Assembly (NCBI GenBank): GCA_963693085.1
Contig: OY856409.1
Span: 506,405,803-506,469,802 of the forward strand
Direction: 5' to 3'
Source: Alisma plantago-aquatica
Taxonomy: Eukaryota > Streptophyta > Magnoliopsida > Alismatales > Alismataceae
DNA length: 64,000 nt
The notes under the pieces are model-generated. The model worked only from the letters and a program-made list of their open reading frames with translations, was not told where the DNA came from and did not search any database. The position numbers were made by a program, and so were the translations under genes. Shown here one piece after another: positions 10,471-19,575 of the stretch; positions within the stretch are counted from its first letter, which is position 1; each line of letters opens with the position of its first letter.

Positions 10471-11430
10471 TGTCATACTAGATAGAAGTAGATATTTTTT
10501 ATGTTTGGGAAATTGATTGTATGGGACCTTTCCCATCTTTGAGAGGAAACTAGCACATCTTAGTCATTGCTGACTATGTGTCCAAATGGGTAGAAATAAT
10601 AGCAACCCCCTCTTGTTTTTTAAAACCTATGATGATATTGTTTACAAAATCTATTTGTCCCCTATATGGAGTCCCAATGCACCGTCACTAGCGACGGGGG
10701 ATCCCATTTTGCATACAGATAGATTGAAGCATTACTACAAAAGTATGGGGTAGAACATAGAGTTTCCATTCCACATCACCCCATATAACTCTCTCAGGTG
10801 GATGTCTCAAATGACAGATCAAGAGAATTCTAGAGAAGATAGTCGGACATACCAGGAAGGACTGGTCCACAAAACTCGACGATGCTTTATGGTCCTACCG
10901 CACTGCATACCAGACTCCTATAGGGACTACACCTTACGGAATGATCGATGGGACGGCATGTCATTTTTCAATTGAGATAGAGCACAAGGAATTATGGGAG
11001 ATTAAATTCTTAATTATGGATCCAGAGTTAGCCAGAAAGAAAAGGTTCCTACAACTACAAGAGTTACAAAATGTTCAGTTGCATGCCTATGAAAAAGCCA
11101 AAATTTACAAATAGAGAACTAAGGTGTGGCATGATGCCCACCTGAAAATAAAAGATGTGTATGAAGGGGATAAGGTTCTTTTGTTAAATTCAACTATTTG
11201 ACTTTTTTCCTAGAAAAGTAAGATCAAAGTGGTCATGACCTTTCACTGTATCAAAAATATATCAATCAGGGATGATGGAACTATTTAGTCAAAAGATAGG
11301 GACTTTCCCTATAAATGGGCACAAGGTGAAGGGGTACTATGAATATGAATCATTCACTAAAAGAGATAAGGTTTAGTTAGATGAACCACCACTAGCACTA
11401 CCTGATGACGAATCAAGTTGAAATCTAAAG
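10471..11430 (+). pseudogene. Athila-type Ty3/gypsy integrase, broken
   Basis: Integrase inserts the element cDNA. Recognisable pieces: VWEIDCMGPFPS near 10505 (first catalytic Asp), YVSKWVEIIATP, then after a frame change near 10675 SDGGSHF (second Asp), KYGVEHRVSIPHHP and QVDVSN, where the family has Glu as third catalytic residue. Further frame changes lead to [35 protein letters not shown] (partly), ELEHKE-like [11 protein letters not shown] and KAKIYK. A C-terminal strand segment (WHDAHLKIKDVYEGDKVLLLNS) is present. Several stops. The upstream protease, RT and RNase H are absent: copia sequence abuts it on the left. Confidence 0.82.
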
Positions 11431-11976
11431 ATAGTCAAGTTAAAAACTTTAAATTAGTGCTTATTGGGAGGCAACCCAAGTCTCTCTTAATAATGCTTTC
11501 TTAAACTCTAGACTACTTTATTCTCACTCACTAAGTTTAATCTTATATATATTGTGTTGTTATTTTTCTAATTTTCTTTGGCTTCGTAATTTTAGTGTAT
11601 ATAGGATAAAGTTAGTGAAGAATATAAAATAGATTTCTCAATTTAAGGGACCATCATTGATAACAAAAAGAGAACCTTCGAATTAGATCCCAGTGGAACC
11701 ATCGAATTCACACTCGTATGTGAACTGACCCACCATTGGAAGGTGGTCGGTGAAACCATTGGAAGCTAAAAACAAAGGGGAACCATCGAGTTTGAGTAAT
11801 GTTAAACCATCTGTAGACACAATGATGGTTGAACCATCAAAAGGAGGGTATCTCATTTATCCATCAGTAGATGTAAAGATTGATTAGCCATAAAAACATG
11901 AAAACCAATCTTGCCATCAAAAGATTTGAAGTCAGCCAAATTGTCAGAAGAGACACTAGTCTTGCCATTAGAAAAC
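11431..11976 (+). other. Athila-type post-pol region with ACCATC-word array
   Basis: After the integrase comes CTTATTGGGAGGCAACCCAAG (about 11460), a phrase typical of the sequence following pol in Athila-type elements. From about 11660 to 11976 a degenerate word close to ACCATCGAA recurs roughly every 15-30 bases, on both strands (as GATGGT too). No coding potential. It ends at the left terminus of the Tekay LTR. Confidence 0.5.
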
Positions 11977-13301
11977 TATAAGACCCTTGACCTAGCTTTT
12001 TTGTTGATCTTTCTTGCTTATCATAATTATATACTTAAAACCTAAAATCTAACATCATTATGTGCTTTTATAACATGTGATAGGATTATGTTTCAATTTT
12101 AGTCTAGTTTGGATGTTGTTCCAGCTATTTATGCTTATATGTGTTTGTTTTCATCCTAATTGCAATTTACACATGTTTACGGTTTTTCTTGCAAATTGTC
12201 ACATGCTTGTTGTGCCTCACATGTTTTTAGATCATTTTGGAGTGAGAGTAGCACCCCAAAGACTTATTGTTTCTTGGTTTGATGTGGTGACATCATGTGT
12301 TGAGTTCTAGGGTTTGCTTGGATGCCCTAGTTGATGTTGACCTTGGTGATGATTCACCTAGGGTTTGGCGATCATTACGTTTTATGTGGTCCTTTCTCTC
12401 TTCAATGGATGATGTTTTCTAGGTTTTACCTTGGGTTGATGGTCGATGACGTTTGGCACTTCTCTTCATTCTCCAACTTTTTGATGTGTTGAAGGTCAAA
12501 GAGTTCTAAGCAGTCGCTATGTCTGGACCTTGTTTGGTTGTTGTGATTTCCCATCGGTCTCTATGCTTTTGTGGACTAGCAAGGTCATTTTTTCCATGTT
12601 TTTATCACCTTGTTTCATGGTTGAGCCTAGTGCTTGCATGGATGAGATATAAAAGACACTTGGCATATGTTTACATGAGACCTAGCCTCCCTTCTCTCTC
12701 TTACCCTTGGCAATATAAACCTCTCTCCTTGCATGCAACGAAACCCTTTTTGCACCCTTTCTATCTTATTGCTTGGATCTCATCCCCTTTTTATTGGTGG
12801 TGTAGGTGGTGCTAGAGCTTGGAGAAGTGGTCGAACCTCTTACTTGGTGATCTAGGGTTTGGAGCAACCCTTGGTGATTAATAGGTGTTCCTTGACCTTG
12901 ATAAGTGATCTAACACTCCTAATCTTCATTTTTTTGCTCTACCCTCTTATTCATTCTCTTCTTGGATGAACCCATGGAGTTTCCATGGTGGATCTTGAGT
13001 TGAGGTTGAAGGACTTCTCTTTTCTTTCCTAAATCCATGGTTCTCCATGGTAGTGCTTGAGTTGAATTGGAGAGATTTCTTTCTTGTATTTTTGGCCTAG
13101 AGTTTTTCTCTCCATCTTGCTTCTTTAACCTAGGGTTTTGTTTCTCTCTCTTTGAGGTGGATCTATATTGGCCGAAACTGGTGATTAAGCTAGGGTTTTC
13201 TCTCTTCTCTTGGAGTTTCCTTGTTTTTGGAGTTCATATTCACATCCAAGGTGAGTTATATAACTTTCTCCTTGATTATTGATGCACTTAACCTAGAATG
13301 T

Positions 13302-13432
13302 AAAGTAATCTACCCTAAAAATGTAGTTTCTAGTTGAAAGATGATATCTATGATCTAGGATTTATGGAAAGTAATCTACCCTAAAAATGTAGTTTCTAGT
13401 TGAAAGATGATATCTATGATCTAGGATTTATG
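13302..13432 (+). repeat. Exact 66-bp tandem duplication
   Basis: The unit starting AAAGTAATCTACCCTAAAAA occurs at 13302-13367 and again at 13368-13432 with no difference that I can see. The partner LTR has a single, diverged copy at about 27998-28060. So the duplication arose in this copy after the element inserted, and recently, since the units are still identical. Confidence 0.93.
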
Positions 13433-13870
13433 TTCATATGGCGATCTTGAGCTATTATCTTCCCTTATTTGAAACCCAAATCCTTGTACCCAAAATCTTA
13501 TTTGATGATAGGGGTTGTGATCTTTGCGTGTATGTGCTAAAAATTATTTTTTCTCATTATCAAGGTTATGCTTTCTTGCTTAATGATGGAGGATTTTTAT
13601 ACATGCATGTGTGTTGGAATGTCAATTTTCCTCTCTCTTAATCATGGTTTTTTTTCTCTCATGGTGATGGTTGATTTAGGGTTTTGGAGTTGTTTTCCTT
13701 CTTATGGTTTGTACCTTGGAGGTTTTCAGTTTCATTGGGATGAACAACCTATTTGATCTTGAATTTGATGAGGTTTTTTCTCATTTAATGCATGTCAAGC
13801 TATGGTTTATGTGATTGGTGTGTTCTGACATCTTTTAGGTCACTAAGAATAGATCTTCTTCAGCAGTCAT

Positions 13871-14161
13871 CGTAATTTCCTAGGATTTGGGGCCTTAGAT
13901 GAAATGAACTTAAAAGGAATGATGGGACTATTCATATATCCAAGGTGCCCCTCCTTTTCAGGGATCGCATCACTAAAGAAATATGTGGTTAATCATGCTC
14001 TGCCCAGAGTAGTACTAAAATGGGTGAACAGTCAGAAAGTTTATCTTGAATTGTGTGTGAGTGAGGACAAAGTGTGCCATTAAGGCCAGTGGTGGTTTGT
14101 GGGGCCAATCGTCATTCTTAAAACTCTACTAAAGCCTTGAGCAGAGGGCCTGAGTGTAACA
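13871..14161 (+). repeat. Cassandra 5' LTR
   Basis: Begins CGTAATTTCC (TG decayed to CG) and ends GAGTGTAACA. Aligns over its full length with 19287-19575. Confidence 0.85.
13945..14050 (+). promoter_or_regulatory. 5S-rRNA-like domain in Cassandra 5' LTR
   Basis: Contains AGAGTAGTACTA (14006-14017) followed by ATGGGTGA (14020-14027), matching the intermediate-element and C-box part of plant 5S rRNA genes, and TTAATCATGCTC at the A-box position, diverged. In Cassandra these boxes form an internal RNA polymerase III promoter. The copy here is more decayed than that in the 3' LTR. It is not a functional 5S gene. Confidence 0.8.
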
Positions 14162-14163
14162 AT

Positions 14164-14177
14164 TGCTATCAGATCCA
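14164..14177 (+). other. Primer-binding site of the Cassandra element
   Basis: TGCTATCAGATCCA starts two bases after the 5' LTR and differs at two positions from TGGTATCAGAGCCA, the sequence complementary to the 3' end of initiator methionine tRNA. Confidence 0.82.
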
Positions 14178-14687
14178 CTTTGTAACATACTAAAACTTGG
14201 ATTTATTTGCATTTTAACCCATTTTTGAGATTTTCATTTCCTTCATATCCTTTTTGGCCTTTTTCCTAAATTTTCCTATCTTTTCTATCCTTTTTGTCCT
14301 CAATGTTAAAATCAAGAAATATTTAGTGCTTTGAACTATATTCATTTCATATTTATTAAAATGAATGGGACTTTGCACAAATATCTCAATTAGTGTTTTG
14401 ATTAGAGTCTAAAATGGAAAATGACCACTAATGAGAAATAATCAATAGATTATAATAATTTAGAGTTTTCATGGCCTTTTGGGACAAGGAATAAAGGATG
14501 GTATGGTTTTGAGTTAGTTAATGTGAGTAATAAACCTATTTTCCTTTCTCTCTCCTCCTAGATGGAATTATAGCATAAAAGCATATAATGTGGTGAGATT
14601 CAACTCTTGAAATTACTATACGTTGTCTATCCTAAAATTCTACTCAAATATATAACTAGAAAGTTTTTTCTTATTAATTCACCCTCT

Positions 14688-14857
14688 CTTTTTTTTTATA
14701 ACGAGGAACCCCTCCCGGGATTGGCCACTATTAGACCCCACCCAGTCAAGGGTAAAACCCGGAACCAGCCGTGTACTTGGGGGCACTACGGCATGCTCAG
14801 TAATGTGGGACCTTGTTGCACCCCAAGGGTTACGCCCACAGTCGAACCTGGGTCCCA
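14688..14857 (-). mobile_element. SINE-like insertion with 19-bp target duplication
   Basis: A 170-base insert flanked by identical 19-base repeats beginning TCTTATTAATTCACC (14669-14687 and 14858-14876). Read on the minus strand it starts TGGGACCCAGGTTCGACTG, where GGTTCGA fits the B box of an RNA polymerase III promoter, and it ends in an A-rich tail (about ten A). The sister LTR at about 43590-43605 shows the uninterrupted site. The A box expected some 30-40 bases upstream is missing, so the copy is probably 5'-truncated. I could not match it to a named SINE family. Confidence 0.82.
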
Positions 14858-14882
14858 TCTTATTAATTCACCCTCTTAATAC

Positions 14883-14884
<2 letters not shown>

Positions 14885-14927
<43 letters not shown>
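14885..14927. repeat. (TA)n microsatellite
   Basis: About 20 TA units just right of the SINE. The sister LTR has only a short ATTAATATATACATTAA at this place, so it is an expansion. Confidence 0.95.
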
Positions 14928-14930
<3 letters not shown>

Positions 14931-15059
14931 GGCCAAAATAGTGTTTAAGGGTCAAATCTTGTGTAAAAAGAAAATCTAAGTGTATAGAATTATTCTAGAC
15001 ATTAATATTAGCCTATGGTCCAAATTTTATGTTATTTGGTCAATGTTTGACCATCCAAA

Positions 15060-16130
15060 TGAATTAGACAATAATTTATTATAGTTTGACCTATTTTTTA
15101 TTATTATTTCATTAATGCACCAATGTAACCTAAGGTTCCGCATTCAACCTTTTTCACATGATACATGTATTCATTTCCCCCTTTTGTGCACCATCCAATG
15201 GTTGTTATTAAATCATGATTTAATCATGTATGATCAGACGACCATGAAGTTGTCATCAAGCTCACAACGGTTTCCCAACCTGAATGAAAATCCATGTTTC
15301 TTTTCCCTGATCGTCATGTCCACCATCAATGCTCAATTTCATGATATCTCTTCTCCAGTGACCTCTCCCCAATTTCCTAAACACGACAATCTTTCACTCA
15401 CCTACTCCCTCACCTTGAGCACAAAATGCCCAAAATAAGGTCTAACTGCCTCTCAACCCCATCCTTAGAGATCAAGCAACACGGAACCCCCTACCTATAC
15501 AAATCTTGGTAGAGCATCACTATACCTCAGGCATCTCTCCTCCTCTTTCAATTTTCCCTCATATATCATGATGGTCCTGGACTTGCTCAGCCTTCCTCTC
15601 TGATGACGACAACATGGCATTCAAAGCCCCAGCCATCCAAGAAAAATTACTTTGGTGGTAAGCGTCCTTGACCTCAGTTCTTTGCCTGGGCCTTACCATT
15701 TTGGCTCACCATGACTCAGATCATTGTACCCAATAGGCACACTCACTTCCCTATTTCTTAGCACTCCTGACTATCACCAGTGGTATTCTAGCAGGTTTTT
15801 CTTCGAGTTTTGGAACCCTCACCTACGTGTGGAGGTCGCGAACCTATTCGAGTCAGTCATTTTCCTTGTTCGCACGATATTCATGGATTCTCGCCTCCCT
15901 GGTAATGCTCCAACTCTAACTGAGCAATTATGGATCCCTAGTATGCTGCTCCACCTCCTTGATGGATCACCAGTCTCGTCTGGGTTCGGCGAAGGCGTCA
16001 ATGATCTCAACTTAGGTGGAATGCTTCTCATGTTCGAGTTTGGATCAGAGGTAGTACCTCCAGACAATGCCCTTGCGCCATGACCATGGGGGAAGAACCT
16101 TGGTCATGTAAGGACCTGAGTGTCCATGAG
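15060..16130 (+). other. Unassigned central part of the solo LTR; 119-codon open frame
   Basis: This stretch does not align with the centres of the LTRs at 36300-36800 and 42300-43400, although the flanks do. It is richer in C and less AT-rich than its neighbours. The longest frame, 15724-16083, begins MYPIGTLTSLFL and resembles no family I know. It has no promoter context and lies in an LTR, so I do not call it a gene. It may be a subfamily-specific U3/R core or a captured fragment. Confidence 0.4.
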
Positions 16131-17084
16131 GTTCTAATTGATTGATCAATATTAGAGGGGTATTTTGGTCCATTGACACACTATTTTTTTATCAGCGTGA
16201 TATATGTTTCATGTGAAATGATGCTTTGGCCTCTGCATATTTAGTTACATATAACGTGCACCTAAGGTATTTTCATATTTTTTCGTTTCATATACATCAA
16301 GATTATTTTTGACTTAAATCAATGTCACATTATGGTTTTACAGGATCTAATTGGCCAGTCTTTGAAAATTCATAGTAAATCGATGCCTTATCAGAAAAAT
16401 ACAAATAAATAGTCACTGGAAAGGATTTTTCACAAGGAATACGATTGTAGGGTTTTGAAGTCTTGTTTTGCCTCCCAACACAAATTATTTATATAAAATT
16501 CCCTAAAATTTGTAACTAATTTATTTTAACTCCAAATTGGGTAATAAAATATGTTTTATTAATGAGGAGAATATAATTCATTGATTGGTCTAGGTTTTGA
16601 GTCCTAAATCAAAGGTTTTTAGAGAAGGTACAATATTAGGGTTTTCTTACATTTTATGATATATGAAACCCTAATGCATACATATATATTGTAATTAGGT
16701 TAAAGTGGTCTTAGATAAAACCAAATTGGTGAAATTGGTTAGTAGGACTCTACATTGAGGTATGTGGAATCCTATTTATGTATGTGTATGTGCACCCTTA
16801 CCCTTCAGTTGGAAAATTTTATTATCAAACCCTAATATTCCCAATGAGGCATAGACTTATCCTATAATCTTTTATTGCCTTCTTTTGGCACATTTACATC
16901 AATTATTTACTGGGTTTTGACCCCTCATCAATATTTCATTTATGTAATATACCATATGAATCTTTCGATAGCATCATGAATTGTTGACTATAAAGCTAAT
17001 GTAGTGTATTTATGTAAAACCACCCATAGTTGAGCATTGTGTTATTTCTCCCTGGGGAATGTTAATACTCTCCCCATTTATATT

Positions 17085-17110
<26 letters not shown>

Positions 17111-17129
<19 letters not shown>

Positions 17130-17463
17130 TCAAACTAGAATACACTCAAGTGTGTTTGCATATCAAGACTATTTTTTGCAAGATGTAAACCATTGATCTT
17201 CATTGTCATAATATAATTAGGCTACATACAATTATTGAGCCCATTTAGATGATTATAAGTCACTCATTCGAGGGAAACAAAATTGACACACGAAACTAAT
17301 TTGAAATGCATAATTTTTGCGGTCTTTATAACGTGACATATAAATGTCCAAATGTGCTCAAATTTTTTATATGAGTTGTTCACAAGATGATTAAGAAGAT
17401 CAACCGATTAGATTTTTGAAAAAAATATTGCATCATCAAAAACTACTTGAGTGTATTATAGCT

Positions 17464-17496
<33 letters not shown>
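17111..17496 (+). mobile_element. MITE copy 1, set in (TA)n
   Basis: Terminal inverted repeats: GA-run then GTCAAACTAGAATACACTC on the left, and the reverse complement GTCAAGCTATAATACACTC then a CT-run on the right. Interior about 320 bases, non-coding. It is bordered by (TA)n on both sides (about 17087-17110 and 17497-17538). Confidence 0.8.
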
Positions 17497-17541
<45 letters not shown>

Positions 17542-17614
17542 CATCACAAAGTGAAGATGGGTACGTGTAAGCTAGATGTACTCAGGTACACAATTATTTT
17601 AGCCATATATATAC

Positions 17615-18012
17615 AGAGAGAGAGAGAGTCAGGCTAGAATACAGTCGAGTGTATTTGAAGCAGAATACACTCAATTAGTTTCTAATGATGTAATGTTTTT
17701 TTAGAAAGTCTAATCCATTGATCTTCTTAAACATATTGTGAATAGATCATACACAAAATTTGAGCACATTTAGTCATTTATAGGTCATGTTATAAAGACC
17801 GCAAAAATTCTGCATTTCAAATTAGTTTCGTGCATCAGTTTTGTTGCCCTTGGATGAGTGACTTACACTCATCCAAATGGGCTCAAAATGTGTATGTAGC
17901 CTAGTTATAGTATGATGGTGAAAATCAATGGTTTACATTTTGCAAAAAAATGTCTTGATATGCAAACACACTTGAGTGTATTCATGTGATATGTACACTC
18001 GAGTATATTATG
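17615..18012 (-). mobile_element. MITE copy 2, inverted relative to copies 1 and 3
   Basis: Its interior is the reverse complement of copy 1 (for example TAAAGACCGCAAAAATTC and ATGCAAACACACTTGAGTG). The left end keeps the GA-run and GTCAGGCTAGAATACAG; the right end has lost the CT-run and ends in palindromic TACACTCGAGTATA-type words. Confidence 0.75.
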
Positions 18013-18016
18013 TATA

Positions 18017-18407
18017 GAGTCAAGCTAGAATATACTCGAGTGTAAAGATCGCACGAATATACTCAATTGTGTTTGCATATCAAGACTATTTTTGCAAAAT
18101 GTAAACCATTCATCTTCACCATCATACATTAACTAGGATACATACAAATTTTGAGCCCATTTGCATGAGTGTAAGTCACTCATCCAAGGGCAACAAAATA
18201 GATACGTGAAACTAATTTGAAATGCAGAATTTTTGCAGTTTGTATAACATGATCTATAAATGTCCAAATGTACTCAAATTTTGCATATGAGCTATTCACA
18301 ATATGTTTAAGAAGATTAGTGGATTATATTTTTAAAAAAACATTGCATCATGAAAAACTACTTGAGTGTATTCTTCTCTGAATACACTCGAGTGTATTCT
18401 TGCCTGA

Positions 18408-18433
<26 letters not shown>
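18017..18433 (+). mobile_element. MITE copy 3
   Basis: Same interior as copy 1 in the same orientation. It starts GAGTCAAGCTAGAATATACTC and ends CTTGCCTGACTCTCTC in a CT-run. The 20-base perfect palindrome GAATACACTCGAGTGTATTC lies at 18380-18399 near its right end. Directly followed by (TA)n and (TG)n. Confidence 0.78.

Positions 18434-18501
<68 letters not shown>
18434..18501. repeat. (TA)n(TG)n microsatellite
   Basis: About 26 TA units followed by about 8 TG units, marking the right border of the MITE cluster. Confidence 0.95.
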
Positions 18502-19083
18502 ATAAGGTGTTTTGGAATGTGTTACTCTCCCTCACCTATTGGTTGAGGTTAGGTAGGTGCCTCAACCCTATATTGGTTATTGTAGTCATAATGTTATTCA
18601 TTCATGAAACTTTATTATTATTTATCATAGAAGACTTCTTATTTATTACATGCCTCGTACTTTTTATCATCTTAGCATATTAAATATTTATCATTCCATA
18701 TTTTGGTTTATAATTGTCCTTATTCCTTTAACTGACACAAACTTTATTTCTACTTTTGTTGGGTGATCCCAACCACCCAGGTTTAGGATCAAAGTGTGTA
18801 GCAGAAGCATGGTGGACTAGCCTAAGATTAGGAGAAGGAGTGCATTCATTCATCTTGAACCTATCTCTAAAGTTGTTTTCTTGGAGACAGATTGATGTGG
18901 TCTAGTTTCCCTCTATCTTAGATCCTTTTGTTCTATATATCATGTACACCCTTATTGGGATAATTTTGATGTAGCCTTTATGAAATTGAATATAGTCAAT
19001 GTTTTTTTTAATTATGCTGCTATTCATTAGTCTTTTGTTTACCATTATTAGTAAAGAGGTGTTTAGCACTTCTTTACACACTT

Positions 19084-19286
19084 CCCCTGATGTAGGTGGG
19101 ACCCACTTGGGTCTATGTCATGCCACTCTTTGAGCCATGCGGTCCAGGCATGTTGGAAAGGGCTATCCTAGTTGATAGAGACACCCTTGCACTGGTAGTC
19201 ATGGTCGTGAGCTGGGTGTGGGGATAGATTATGAGGTTGTATAATTGATCCTTGATGAGGACGTCAAGAGTCTAAGTGAGGGATAC
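19084..19286 (+). other. Cassandra internal region and polypurine tract
   Basis: Non-coding interior of the TRIM between the inserted solo LTR and the 3' LTR. It ends GAGTCTAAGTGAGGGATAC, a weak purine-rich tract at the position expected for plus-strand priming. Confidence 0.7.
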
Positions 19287-19575
19287 TGTCATGTCCCAAG
19301 ATTTGAGGCATCATATGAAATGATGTGAAGAAATGATTGGACTACTTATATCACCAAGTTGCACCTCCTTTTCAGGGAGCCCATCACTAAAGAACTTTGT
19401 GGTAAAGCGTGCTCAGCCCAGAGTAGTACTACAATGGGTGACTAGTTAGGAAGTTTATCTTGGCTTGTGTGTGAGTGAGAAAAAAGCATACAGTTAAGGT
19501 TAGTTGTGGTTTGTGGGGCTAGTCATCATTCGTGAAACTCTAATAGAGCCTTGGGTAGTGGGCTCGGGTGTTACA
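19287..19575 (+). repeat. Cassandra 3' LTR
   Basis: TGTCATGTCC to GTGTTACA, with proper TG and CA ends. The better preserved of the two LTRs. Confidence 0.88.
19355..19465 (+). promoter_or_regulatory. 5S-rRNA-like domain in Cassandra 3' LTR
   Basis: Reads GGAGCCCATCAC, GGTAAAGCGTGCTC (A-box region), AGAGTAGTACTA (19420-19431, intermediate element) and ATGGGTGAC (19434-19442, C box), in the order and spacing of a plant 5S gene. A few box positions differ from the 5S consensus. Confidence 0.85.

Larger units (their letters stand above)
14181..19078 (+). mobile_element. Solo LTR of the LARD-like family, inside Cassandra
   Basis: Starts TGTAACATAC and ends CTTCTTTACA, and is flanked by a perfect CACTT duplication (14176-14180 and 19079-19083). 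The two outer thirds match, in reverse orientation, the LTRs of the element at 30026-44095. No internal region or second LTR is present, so this is a solo LTR left by recombination between LTRs. It is longer than its relatives (about 3.4 kb) because it holds a SINE, expanded microsatellites and three MITEs. Its central part (about 15060-16130) is unlike the other copies. Confidence 0.88.
13871..19575 (+). mobile_element. Cassandra-type TRIM retrotransposon, split by a solo LTR
   Basis: Two direct repeats of 291 and 289 bases (13871-14161, 19287-19575) flank a short non-coding interior: a primer-binding site at 14164-14177 and about 200 bases at 19084-19286 ending in a purine-rich stretch. Without the inserted solo LTR the element would be about 800 bases long, within the TRIM size class. 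Both LTRs contain a 5S-rRNA-like segment, the defining trait of Cassandra. Flanking target duplication is GTCAT (13866-13870) against ATCAT (19576-19580), and the undisturbed Tekay 3' LTR shows the empty site (GGTCATTGTGGTGAC at about 28494). TRIMs make no protein and depend on other elements. Confidence 0.88.

Noticed and set aside
14830..14857. tRNA gene fragment (GGTTCGA)
   Set aside because: No acceptor stem or anticodon arm; a SINE B box explains it.
14900..14927. Possible scaffold-attachment or origin-like AT tract
   Set aside because: Plain microsatellite expansion; the sister LTR has a short AT run, and nothing else supports a function.
15819..16067. 82-codon minus-strand frame inside the solo LTR
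   Set aside because: Shadow of the equally unsupported plus-strand frame; no family or promoter context.
18332..18535. 67-codon minus-strand frame with Ile-Tyr repeats (also 21575-21778)
   Set aside because: Translation of (TA)n microsatellites.
19355..19465. 5S rRNA gene
   Set aside because: Only part of the gene is well matched, box positions are mutated, and the segment lies inside both copies of a retrotransposon LTR.
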